In this document: in pieces, positions 10,942 through 23,099 of the stretch
How the letters are laid out: each line of letters begins with the position of its first letter
Position numbering within the stretch: the stretch's first letter is position 1
Origin: Camillea tinctor
Lineage: Eukaryota > Ascomycota > Sordariomycetes > Xylariales > Xylariaceae
NCBI GenBank assembly: GCA_022578605.1
Contig: MU394105.1
Span: 62,001-126,000, forward strand
Direction of reading: 5' to 3'
DNA length: 64,000 nt
The notes under the pieces: model-generated
Told to the model about the DNA's origin: nothing
Databases searched by the model: none
Seen by the model: the letters and a program-made list of their open reading frames with translations, nothing else
Program-made: the position numbers and the translations under genes

Positions 10942-12285
10942 TACAGGAGAAATAGAGCGGAGAAGGAGGAGGAGGGAGGGGGGTTGCGATGTGTTTCTTG
11001 ATTTTCATGGGGGTTTCCGCTTGTGCTGGAGCGCGGGAATAGGGCGTTTGGGCTAGGATGGAAAGAAGAGAAGGCGTTCTATGGCATCTATCTACATACC
11101 GACTTGCCTTTATCTACGGCGCGATGGTTTCGGAGGAGAGGTTTATAATAAACCAACTTACATACATGGGAGGGGTTGAGAGCGGGAGTCGTCATCTCGT
11201 TTGTAGGCTGATACCTAGCTCTCGAGGCTCTCGGGTGCGAGTAAGGATACTAGGAAGGCTTCTCTTGCCCTTGCATAAATGGGCCTGACTGGTTACGTTT
11301 ATTGAGGCCATGGAATCCGAGGAAAAAATGAGGCTTCGAGATATAGATAGAGAAACGAGACAACAAAACAAAAGTATTGTGTTGCGATGCTTTGCCGAGG
11401 AAGTAAAGTCTGGTTTGATATGCCATCCGCCGTGAATGATGCTCTGCACAAAATCTAATCCTAAATGATAATGAATTCGTGTATAACATGGTCACTACTA
11501 AGTAACCTACAACAATATGAAACCTCTTTGGGTCCCATTAGTGATGGCCCAATTAGTGTTGTTAATAAATAGGTTCTATGACAAAAGCACACACGCATCT
11601 CTTTGCTGAACGTTGAAGAAGAAGCAGCCCCGATAGGTAGGTGAGACAATCCCGGACCGGAGGAGGTGCCCGGAGGCATATCTAACATTACCGTCCGGGG
11701 GTCCGGACTCCGGACCCAGACGAATTCAACTTCATTAGCTCCAATTTTTCTTCGGTCCGTCTGTCTATTTCCGCCTCAACTAAATTCTAGGATTCTCAGG
11801 TCAGAGTTAAGCATTCATTCCACATATTATACGTTTTCATTTTCTCTTCTTTCCTTCCAAAAAAAAGAGAGAGAGAGAAAAGAAAAGAGAACACAGATTT
11901 ACTTAGTGTACTTGCTGCATGAAACTACCTGATCACCGGGGAGAAGGAAATCTGAGGCGAATTGAATGTGCATACGCAATAGTATTTCTTTATGAGAAAA
12001 CAACGCAACTCGTATTGGAATTTTTCTGGGGTCGTCACCTTCCTACTAGGAAAGCTTTTTTATAATACAATTATCAACAATACAATGTCCATTATTAACT
12101 AAAGCCCCCGGTTCTGAGCTTGGTTCTGGTAAAGCAAGTGCGACGTATCATCCTCCCCTTTGGTGTGGTAGGTTTGGCTACACCCTAGTCTAATGAGAGC
12201 TTCCCTTCTTCCTTTTTTGTTTGTTTTTCTTCATCCACCATTCTCTCTCTGAGTGGCGAGAGCTCATAGAGGAAAGTCCGGATCT
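10942..12285. other. Intergenic region between convergent genes
   Basis: About 1.3 kb receiving the 3' ends of the 8806 gene and Mot1. No convincing coding frame. It contains a GA-rich stretch after the stop (10945-10985), an AG run near 11865-11890, and a GC-rich dyad at 11699-11717 with further CCGGAC copies nearby. Confidence 0.55.
11699..11717. repeat. GC-rich 9-bp inverted repeat, 1-nt spacer
   Basis: GGGTCCGGA and TCCGGACCC are exact reverse complements around a central C. A related CCCGGACCGG lies at 11651-11660, so CCGGAC-type elements cluster here in otherwise AT-richer DNA. A zinc-cluster (CGG/CCG) binding site is one possibility (inference). Confidence 0.75.
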
Positions 12286-15200
12286 TTATTGCATCGTCCT
12301 AAGGAAGCCATCTAGATCGAAACTCTCCTCGTATTGACGGTTGTCCCAGAGCTCTCCTAGGTCGTCCATCCAGGCTTTCTTGCCTGGTGCTCTCACGTCT
12401 CCCGTCTCCACATCTACCATATCTTCTTCCCGTCCTTCGATGCCTCCTTGAGGCTTGTCGGAAATTAGGTTGGGACCTGCATCGCCGAGGCTGAAGAGGT
12501 CTAATATTTGATCCGTGTCCATGGTACCCTAAGTGGAATAGATTAGCAATGATCCCCTGTAAGGAACGAAAGGATGTGATGGAACGAAGGGTGGCAGCAT
12601 AATGTAATTGGAATAAACTTACCAAACCCGCATTCTGTTGGTTTACGACCGTAGAGGCTACATCAATCTTGAAAGCTTGGAGACTGCCATATGTGTTAGC
12701 ACTTTCCTAGTATTAACGCAAGGGTTTAACGCTTACCTTAAGATCTTCTCCTCTAGCGTGCCTCTCGTGATCAGCCGGTATACGTTGACAACCTTCTTCT
12801 GACCAATGCGATGAGCACGGTCCATGGCCTGAAGATCTCGCTGTGGGTTCCAGTCATGCTCGACAAAGATGACCGTATCGGCTCCCGTGAGGTTCAGACC
12901 CAAGCCCCCAACACTAGTGGTCAGGAGTAGACAATCATATGATGGATCCTTGTTGAATCTGTTCACAATGTCTTGTCTCTTGTTGGCCTCAACTGAACCG
13001 TCTAGGCGCAAATACGAGACGGACGGCAGCATGCGCTTCAAGACCGTATTCTGGACCATATCTAGCATCTCTTTCATTTGGCAGAAGATTAATGCCCGAT
13101 GAGGTTTAATAGGCTGATAGAGGGGATCATTCGAATCAGTGCCTTCGACGCCTATACCACAATCGACCAAGAGATCCTTCAGAGCCGTAAGCTTCGGGGC
13201 ATGTATAGGGTCCTCGACACTGGTTCCCTGCTTTGAGAGGAGTCGTTGAGTATCATCGTAAAGCTTATTGGTAGGAGTCATGACAAGCGCCGGAGAGTTG
13301 CATAGCTTGCGCATGTATTGCAGAGCCTGGAAGATATGTTGCTTAGCCTCCTTATCATCACGACCGGCTTCCTCGGTAAGCCTTTTGCCCTGTCTCTTGG
13401 TGAAGTCGTCAAATAGCTTCCTCTGCAAGTCGCTGAGATCACAGTAGTAGTTTTGAAGAATCTTGGGCGGGAGATCATCAAGTACTTCTTCCTTCAGTCG
13501 GCGAAGCAAGAAAGGTAAAACTTGTTTGTGGAGAGCCTCTATGGCCAAAGCACCCGCTTCCTGCTCCTTAGAAGAGGCCTTACTAAAGCGACTAGCAGCA
13601 ATTGGCTTAGCAAACCTATCTAAGAATACCTTCTCAGCACCAAGGAACCCTGGCATCAAGAAGTCAAAGAGAGACCAAAGCTCGAGGACGTTATTCTGGA
13701 TCGGCGTGCCAGTCAGAATTAATCTGTGATTGCTGGCTAGTCTCTTGACTGCAAGAGTGATCTTGGCTTTGGGGTTTTTGATAAGATGGCCCTCATCAAG
13801 CACCACATAGTTCCAATTTTGTTTCTCAAGAAGCTCGGTGTCGTTACGACAAACTTCGTAGGATGTGACTACAATATCGGTCGATGCAAATTGTGCTGCC
13901 TTTGCCCTTCTTTCTGTAGGTGGACCAACAAAAGCAGTGACACTCAAAAAGGGTGCAAATGTCTTGATCTCCTGTTGCCAATGTCCTGAAAGGGTTGGTG
14001 GACAAACAATAAGAGATGGCAACCGTCGTACATCAGGGGCACCAGTCCTCTTGAATTCTTCTGCTCTATTGTAATGGTCGCTTGCCACTATGCAGAGCGT
14101 TTGAAGGGTCTTACCAAGACCCATGTCATCACAAAGGATGCCATGTAGATGGTACTTGTTGAGAAAGTGGAGCCAATTAACTCCTTCTTGTTGATACGAA
14201 CGCAATTCCGCATTGATAGCAACGGGAATGGAGAATGGCTCAACTTTCTTGGGATCGAGAAGCTGGGCAATAAACGTCCGCTCGCGATCCCTGCCTTTGA
14301 GTAGCTCCTCCGAGAGACCAGGAGGATCGGGAATGCCAGCCTCAAGAGGCACAAGTTTAACTAAGGTAGCAAACGATGTTGTTGCAATTAAACGAATATC
14401 ATTGTCCGAATCACTCATACGACCTAGGACTGGTACGATGAGGAATATGACGTAAGGTAATATGCCATCACCCATCACAGCTATTAAGTGATAGATAACT
14501 TCTATGGCACCTTGGCGGAAGTTGAGGTCGAGGGGATTGTTGATAGATGGCAAGACCTTCTCTACAAGCGCCGTCATGCCCTCGACTGTGATAACGCTAC
14601 ATATAGTGGCCAAGCATTTCGCTGCCATGTAACGGAACACCGAAAGGTCGGAATGAAGGGCTTTGATGATGAGAGGCACTTGTTGCATGACGAAAACGCG
14701 AAGGCTTTCATGGAAGGTGGGCGTCATCGTTCGGATAACCGACATGGCGTCAACGACCTCTTGCCCGAAGGTATTTTCAGGATCCCTGGCCTCAGGAGGC
14801 AAGGTTCCAGAGAACGCTTTCGCTAATGGCTCTTCCATGAACTGCCTCAAGCTTGGAACTGTAGCGAATAGTTCAGCACCAAAGGTACGCGATAGAACCT
14901 CAAGAGCCTCCTTAGCTCCCCGACGCGTGATACGAGCACCTTTCGCTTCGCGCGCAAATTTAGCAGCATCTTTTCCGTGGTCAACTCGATCCTCTTCCTT
15001 CTGCATAGAAAGTATGACATCGGTCTTTGTTGCATGAACGGGGAATTCGGGCGTTTCGGCAACCTCAACACACGAGAATTTCACCAAATTCGAGACGACT
15101 TTATCAGCTGGTCCTCGACGGCCCTTATCCGTAAATAGTTGCACTAATCGTCCTATTGTCTCGGCGGATCGACTCTGAAGCTGCTGATTTTCTTCAAGCT

Positions 15201-18200
15201 TGATGCTGTCCATAATACCTCTAATTAATGGACTAGGTTTCTTAGGCAAGACTTTCATAGCGATAAGAGCACAGGCGGCAGCAGCTTTGATGCGAACATC
15301 GCGAGACTCCTTAATAACCTTTGATTCTTCCATTGCTGCCACTGTGTCGAGACGAGCATCGTTAAGCTGTTGACTAGTAATCAGGCGCTGGGCAGGGGGC
15401 ATTGCCTTCTTCAAACGTTCGTAGTCCTCGCCCACACATTTCTCCGCATTTGCAAGCGAGAAAGCTCCTGGCCCAGCTTCGGCTTCTCCTTGAACCACTA
15501 CAGCAAGGTTTGGAAGCTTGTGAGAAGGCACCTTCCCATGGTCTCTGAAGAGATTGATGAGTTGTTGACATTGTGATCGTATCCGCTGTACATAGCTGAC
15601 TAGGTCGCGGTATTGAGAGGGTCGGTTAGCATCGATAATCTTCTGCAGTTCGCCTACATATCTTGAAGTGTCGACTTGCGATGCTACGCAGTTTCGTGCA
15701 TATTCGTCAATAACAACACACGAAGTGAGCTGCGTTGAGGAGTAGGAAGAGGTGAGGCCAGGAACAAGAGTTGCATCATAAGCTTCCAGGTGTTGCTGAG
15801 GCACAAGAGACATTATGAGACCCATGGCTCCTGCAGCTGAAACTCGTGATCGAATAAGTGTGTCCATCCCAACGAGGTCAACATCTCCCTGCATCATATG
15901 GCCGTCAAGGTCATGGGAGTGAGATGCGGTAGGAACATCATCGATCTTAGTTGACTTCCTTCGTCTCTTCGTGGCCCTTTCACTTTCGGGTTCAGAACCC
16001 TTACGCGAAACTGGTCCTGCTAGCCCGGGCACTATATATGTACCCCCAGATGGCTTCTGGAAGAGGGAACCATTCATAGGGATAGGATTCCGGGATACAC
16101 CGATAGGATGTAAAGTCAGCTGCATGAGTGCATCGATATGTGGCGCGAATTCGCTCGCAAGGTACTCTGGGTTCTTGGCCAAACATTTGACTAGGGCCGT
16201 CCACAACTGCACGGATGTATTGAGGGTTTCAGGGTCGCGCTCCACTAGGATGTTCTGGAATATGAGGCGTAATATCTTGCCGTCTAGCCAACCCTGGGAT
16301 TCTTCACCTAGATTGACAAAGGTCAATAGGGCTTTAAGGACAGCTAGACGGACCGATGTGATGGTATGTCTTAGGAAGGGGTAGAGCCGCGGCACCAAGA
16401 GCGTGAATGATCTCTCCTCGTCCTGCTCAGCCGAACTCTTCATTGCTTCTAGAACCTCTGGGAATCCACAAAGAGTAGCTAGTAGATCCATTATTTTCCC
16501 CGTGCTTGCACTAAGGTCGTCACCCAAGCTAGAAAGACTCTCCCATACAATGTTGATGAGTTGCTCTAGTGCTGCTGGCCGAAGTCTGACGAATTCCTGC
16601 GCCATAGGGATTAGGGTAGCCGCGCTTACCGATCGAACATCGTCGTCACTGTCGCCGAGGCCTTTCATCACAGCCTGGACTACGCCGTCGATCATATGGT
16701 TATGTTGTAGCAACAGATCCTTTCTTACGGCTACAACGTAGCGTAGTCCGACCATGCCACCATGACAAACTGCCCATATAGGTCTGTCTAGCGCCAGGTC
16801 TTGCTGCATTACCATTCGAAACAAAATTTGGTAGATGCTATAGACGGACTCTGGAGGCACATGCTTCAAGAAGGAACCCAGTGTTTGACCAACAGTTTCT
16901 CGAATGGGTGCTACCGATGTGTCTGACGCGTAATCGGTAAATCTGTCTAGCATGAGCACGCAACATAGCCGGCAAGCCATATCGTCCAGCCATTTCCTGT
17001 TAAGAGCATCATTTTCTGTCCTTGACTTTCCTCTCAGGCGCCCCGCACCCGCTCCATGGACCCGGAGGATTTCTCTTAGCCCCAATGCAGCACCATGGCG
17101 AGTTTCCCACTGCGTGTCAAAAATGTCGATCTTCAAAAACTCGCATAAACGTTCGTACGGCCACTCAGAACCTTGCAGTTCGTCCTCTACCTCGATCTCA
17201 GTCTTTATGGGAACGGCGGGGCCTTTGAATTCGGACACAACCTTAGTGTCTTCGTCAACATCGGCGGGTCGATCTAGGCTGAAGTAATCGCTCTTTCCGG
17301 CTTTTTTCGGATCAGCATCCACCATAGGAGTATCATCTAACCCCTCGGACCCTCCAGTAAACGACCGTCGAATGGACAAATCGCCGAAGCCCGCCCTGCC
17401 CTGAGCCGCTTTCTGTGCATCTCGCTTCCGTTTTCGCTTCAGAACATTAAGTTGCCTAGCACTCAGCCCGGACTCCTCTATCGGTTGGCTAGGGCCAGAG
17501 GCGGCAAGGCCTTCTTGGCGGCCTGTACCATTAGCAGGCACCGCATCTTGAGGTGTGGCAGGGCTAGCTGATTTCTCCATTGCAATAGGAACCTCATCAT
17601 CTTCAAAGCGTCTGCCTAATAGTCCCAGTCGTCCGTTCAGAGTCTTCTTCTGGTGAACTAGCCGGGCTTGAGGATCGAGACCCGCGAGTCCGTAATCTAC
17701 GTTACCAGTTCGCAACAGCTCGCGGCCATACTTTAGCACTGTCGCTACGTCTAATGTTTCAGGCCGAAAGTATTCAGCTGAGGAAAGCGACAGCTCGGTG
17801 TCTTCCTCCTTCTTGACTAGGCCATTGTCTATCGTGGGTTCTTCTTTCTTTGCAAGGGTGGGATCCTCATCTTCATTGGGATCATAAAAGGAAGCATTTT
17901 CAATAATTTTACCGATAGCTTTAGCTGCGGTGGCTCGAGTATCCCAGTCCTTATGACGGAGGTAGGGTACAACTCGAGAAAGGAGATTGAAGAGCTCCTC
18001 GGGATGTTGCTTTTGCCAATCTGCCAATTGATTGACAGCAGTGTCCTTGATCAATTTTGTGCTACCAGTCTCCAGGATCCTGAAAAGGGGTTAGTGATTG
18101 GATCAAAGAGAAGACTAAGTGAATGGAGCTTTGCCCTGCCACCATTGCTAGGTTACGCTAGAATATGGTAGCACTAGGACGCCTCCAAACAGGAAGTCGG

Positions 18201-18444
18201 TATTGCAGAAATATATTTCCCAACCCATAGAGATACTAGGATAGTCATAGACAGGGCATGTCTAGGAAAAAGAAAACCCCCATCAAGATACCAAGAAAAA
18301 ATTGAGGAAAGGGGATAGGGGAAAGAGGAGATATACTCACGTGACAAGACGATCGAGTCTGGTGTGCAAAAGATGTATTAGTCTCTACATTGATTCCTTC
18401 CTTCGTGGGGGAGGGGGGAGGAGGATAACCTACCTGGACGCCAT
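12286..18444 (-). CDS. MOT1: TATA-binding-protein-associated Snf2-family ATPase Mot1/BTAF1
   Basis: Five exons: 18434-18444 (11 nt), 18341-18358 (18 nt), 12737-18079, 12623-12683 and 12286-12528, giving 1891 aa, close to yeast Mot1. Known role: binds TBP through N-terminal HEAT repeats and uses ATP to strip TBP from DNA, controlling Pol II transcription. The N-terminus MASRLDRLVT spans the two micro-exons and leads into HEAT-like helices. The C-terminal Snf2 ATPase has DMGLGKT (about residue 1327), DEGH (about 1438) and the HRIGQ motif (about 1768). The far C-terminus ends in a short acidic region with aspartates and DLGELWDNRQYEESFDLDGF. Lys/Arg-rich patches (KRKRKRDAQK; TKRRRKST) may be nuclear signals. 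The start was chosen because the micro-exon model restores the conserved N-terminus and phase; a downstream start would remove it. Confidence 0.95.
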
Positions 18445-21400
18445 CTTCGCTAGTCACACCGAGACTGTACGAGTAGTGGCGGAAAGAGGCTCATCTCATA
18501 ATCTCAACCTATAGCCTCCTATTAGCTTTGAATTTTAAAGATGCTGGATAAGTCGTTATGAAGGCATTCTAAATGTGCGAGCCTCATATACAATCTAATA
18601 TGGCGTTTGGCTAATAAGCAGCAAGGAATTGCATGCTTATAACAATAGACACGCTGTCCCCATGATATGAAGAGGCAGTGAGAATGGCTAGCCAATGACT
18701 TATAAGTGCCACTCTGTGTGACAATGGAAATGCCGTGCAATTGGTATCAATGTCTCACCGACACCCATGCACATATGGAGGATGAGTAAATTCCAAGGTA
18801 AAACAACGACTAGAGCTTCAGTGAAAGCAGGGGGGAGGCTGGGGCGTGTCATTGGGATAAGGGCTAACAGGCAAGGCAAGACTGGGGGATTTCCAATATG
18901 TGAAAAGTAAGGCGCTTGATGCTCAGGAGTAGCTAGGGGAGAAATATTCAAAACCGAGTGAACGTGGTGTATAAGCACAGACAGGGATACAAAAAAAAGT
19001 AGTTGTATGTGTTGGTGCATGAAGCAGGCTATGAATCAAGTCAAGACAAGGGTAGTAGTAACAACGAAACCACTTACACTCTCTAGTAAATATCGCCAAA
19101 TTGACAGCCAGTGGGTAACGGAGATCCAGAGGCTTTTGGTTGCTATTTTTCTTGGTAGAGAAAGAGAATATGTGTATATCCTAATGGGTGCGCGATGGAG
19201 GCACAAGAATTGCGTCTGACAGGAATGCTAATATATGTTTGTGTGGGTGGATGAATGGATGGGTGAATAGGAAGGAATTAATGGTGACGGATGTTCTGTA
19301 TTGTTTGGTTGCGATGTGATGCGATGATAATTGCTGAGATTCAAGAAAAGAAAAGGAAAAAAACCACAGCTATTATCTTGTATAACCAGCGTCAATCAAA
19401 ACAATATGCAGCAGTATATTATTTGATAGACGAACTAGTCAACAAAGATCAACACCATTAATTGATGTTCGTGATGCTGCGCGATTACCTAAAATGGACG
19501 ATGGCCGTTTCTGGGGCTGAAAGGGTGAATGCGACGAGTTGTAGAACTCTTGGCCGATTGAAAGGTGGTTCGTGCGCAAACGCGGGTATTGGTGGTGATA
19601 TGGGAATGGGATTTTTTTTGGTGGAAGGTGGTTGCTTGGGTACGTGGTGCCCTTTTTTTTTTTCTTGCGCTGCGGCGGCTTAAACGGAATGCAGCGAGTC
19701 TGACTTTTGGAGTCGGCGCTTCGGGCTCCTCTTGTATTTGAATTCATACTTTTATAGGTAGATGGCAAGGATGGCAGACGGGGGTGCAGGGGGGGTGTGC
19801 ACAACTTTTCTTCTTGCTCTCACCTGGTCCGTGCACATTCCCTTCCCTGTAAGTCCTGCCACCCTGTTTGCCAGTTGCCGGACAGGTTTGTTGTAGCTTG
19901 AGTCAGGCCTGCCCATTTTTTCGAGGTCACTTTCTCGCCCTCTCCCTCTCCCTCTCTCCCTTCTCCTTCTCCAATCCTTCCCATAAACCTGTCTGCATGC
20001 GCAGCTCCTTTTTTGGCTTAAACTACATTTGTACTTAGTGCCAGGGAAGGAGGTAGCTTTCTAGGCTAGGCATCCTTGCATTTACCACCAGTCACCGTGG
20101 ACTAAGCCCAATTGAAGATGAACCTTTTTTTTCTCTTTCAATCAAATATATTAGGGTATGAATACGGAATACTTTGCCTTGCAGCCACACAGTTGAACAG
20201 TACATACAAATATCTATCTTCTTGTAGATACAGTACTATCTACGCTTACATGTACGTAGGTATAGAGAAGTAATAACACTCATGCGCTTTCTAACTCGGG
20301 TAGATAAAACCTAAAATGCTTCACTGCATCGCCTCTCTCACTAGCGACCTCCTTATTATATGTACTTGGTAGTTTCTAATTCATCTGATTTAAAGTACCT
20401 AAAAATGGTAATGCCTTTTTTTAATCTTTTTTATGGTAACAGGACTTTATTTGGATCTTTTGTTGTCTATGTTCCCACCTAAAAAGTAAAAGGCTCCTCC
20501 TTTGTTCTTTCGGGATTGGTACTGGTATTGGCATTGGCATCACGTCTAAGTACACATGCATTAGGAGAGGGTCCACCGACTGACAGCCGCCGGCCAACCC
20601 ACTTCCAGAAAGAATGTGGCTTGGAATTGGCGTTTGTTGATGATGATGTGGTCTTTTCCCACGGGACCGTCGTCATCCCATTGTACCTTTCCAAATGCCT
20701 CAAATCTACTCCGTATTCCACGGCAACTAATCAAGACACAGGCTGGGACTGGGACGACTGACATACCTGTTAAGTGGGGAAAAGGGCCTAGCAATACGTT
20801 CTATTCGCCATGCAGCAGCTCTACTTTTTTTTTTCTTCTTTCGCCCTTCCTCGCTGGCGAAGCATCGATTCTTGGGTCCAGAGAGCTAAGGTAAGGTAGG
20901 TCTGGTATCTTCTGTGTCATCTGGTTACGCTGTAGCAAATGTTCCGTATCTTCTGCCATTTTGATTTGGCATGATCGACGACGCACCCTAGAAAAGCCCG
21001 GTTGGATATGATCAGGCTCGTCAGAATATTGATGGCATTACGGCCAACCTAATTCGGCTGACGGTTGGGGGTGGTCTTACCGGTGCAGCCCATACTTCGT
21101 ACCCTCCTATCAACCTAACAGCTAGGCATTGTGATTATTATTGTTATACTTGATCAAGGCAGATAGCCCTTACGGAGTAGATGATGCATCTTGACATCTG
21201 CTTTAACCTGGGGCTAATCTACCTACCTGTGTATGCCTAATCTGCAGGCTACTTCGGATCCCCGTGTTTTGGTTAACCGACCAGGGCTGTTGGAATGGGC
21301 TGGATGGGATTGCAGTCAAGACCTGAAAAGCCTTCAGGGTTCACATGCGATGTGTCCTGCCAAGGCTTATTGCCTCAACCTGATTGGTAGGATATGGCGA

Positions 21401-23099
21401 CAGGGCGTCAGACTACACTACCTACTGTAGGCACACGGGTCATCCTTTGTTTAACCCAGGACGGGAAACGCCACGGCTATTAGTAAACAGACGTGTAGGT
21501 GAGGGCACCATTATCGGGTGTCGGGTCTTCATTGAAATGATACTGATCAGTGTTAGACATGGATACTTCAAAGCCAATAAGTTTAAATATGATTTGACTC
21601 CTTCACTTGATGTATACCGTGTTTACCTGTATACCCAAGACCGTAGGTTATCTCAAGAACCTTTGGATGCGTATGCTAGGAACCTAACTGCCGTTGCTAG
21701 ATAACCGATGATTGGCGGGTGCGAAGATCTGATGCGTGTGGAGTAATTAACCCATACATGAATCTGTACTGTATCTATCTATTTATCTGGTACAAATGGG
21801 AGTGGCTCAAGATTGACGACGTGATATATGCAATCTGTACCATGTTTCTGACAGCAAATAGTTGATCAACTTTGATCAGTATTTCCTTATTCTTGACTAT
21901 TGTACATGTATACTGCTACACACATTAACCTACTTATAACTACCTTTGGGTACGCTGAGCACACGCTCTACGGTATGAATGGGTAGGTAATAGTGTAGGT
22001 ATATTATATCACCAACATTGGGTAGATATATTGGCACAATGCACATGCATATACAAGGAATCTGGGTATATGTATATATATCAGACGGTAGGGGTTTCTA
22101 ACATTCATGTTCATTGTCGAATCACCGTCATGTATTAGAGAAACCGGTGTTCCCAATAGTTGCACTCACCACTAAAAGAGGTGTGTGTCGATAACCTATC
22201 GCAAAAACGCAACAAATCTGGACGACACCCAAAAAGAAAAGGCCAATAGCAAGGAACGTAGCTTGGTTGGTCCCGTGTATCCCGTTTATCTCCCGGTAGA
22301 TCTATCATGCAGCTTGAAATTGTGTTGAACGCATCTAGGTCTAGGACTCTAAGATTAGTATGTATTTGGAGGGTGAGTCCGTTTGGTAATCCTTTATCAC
22401 GGCTCTGTTTGAGAATTAGGAATGGCGGAATGCTCGGGACATCTTGCCTGCATTGCATGGAGAAAAGTGAGCTTTGGTTTAGTTCCGAAACCTTTGCTTG
22501 TGAAGGATGAACCGTGCGACGACAGAGAGTTACTTGGTGTGTATGTACATAACCTCGTGCTATCTACGAGGTATGTAGGTTACCTTGCAGGGTACCTAGG
22601 TACCTAGGTACTTAATTGCACACTATTGGTGAGGCTGGAATAAGAGTAAAATAAGCAAGATCAAGCCACACCTTCTGATGTGTTGTGGCGGTAAGATCAC
22701 CTGGGTCCACCATCAAATGGATCCATGCTCATAGGATGTATGTATGTGAGCTATTGACCAATCACTTCTGATCACTAAGAGAGAAAGAGCAGCCTTATGG
22801 TACCTAAACTAAGTACCTAGCCTGCTAACCTAGCCTAGAAAACCCCCCTCCACCTCCAATTGGATTCCCTCTTTCGCGCCTCAACGCGCTCCTCCATAAA
22901 TAATTTACGTGAACTTCATATCCATATTCAGACTTCGGTCCGGTCTTTTCACCCACCGCTGTCGCTGTCGCAATCGCAACACCTCCCCAATACTGACCAG
23001 TAAATTATATACAGACAGCGTGACTGTAGAAAAAAAAAAAGAACCAAAAACCTCTTCCTACGTCTGAGCTGCCCGTCCGGCAGCACACCCGCCGCAACC
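18445..23099. other. Long gene-free region between MOT1 and SMC3
   Basis: About 4.65 kb between divergently transcribed genes. No multi-exon model with recognisable homology could be built. A 106-aa frame at 18700-19020 (-) begins with a hydrophobic stretch but otherwise looks random. The region contains many short TAGGTA/TACCTA motifs, T-runs (for example 19658-19668 and 20826-20836), a 20-bp palindrome at 22592-22611, and C/T-rich sequence just before SMC3 (22840-23080). Confidence 0.55.
22592..22611. repeat. 20-bp perfect palindrome of CCTAGG units
   Basis: The 20 bases equal their own reverse complement and contain two CCTAGG cores in tandem. The same TACCTAGGTA word recurs singly elsewhere in the window (for example near 33822 and 40085), always in non-coding DNA. 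It lies about 490 bp upstream of the SMC3 start. Confidence 0.8.

Noticed and set aside
18700..19020. 106-aa minus-strand frame beginning with a signal-peptide-like stretch
   Set aside because: Composition after the hydrophobic start is random, no cysteine pattern or homology is visible, and it lies in AT-rich spacer DNA.
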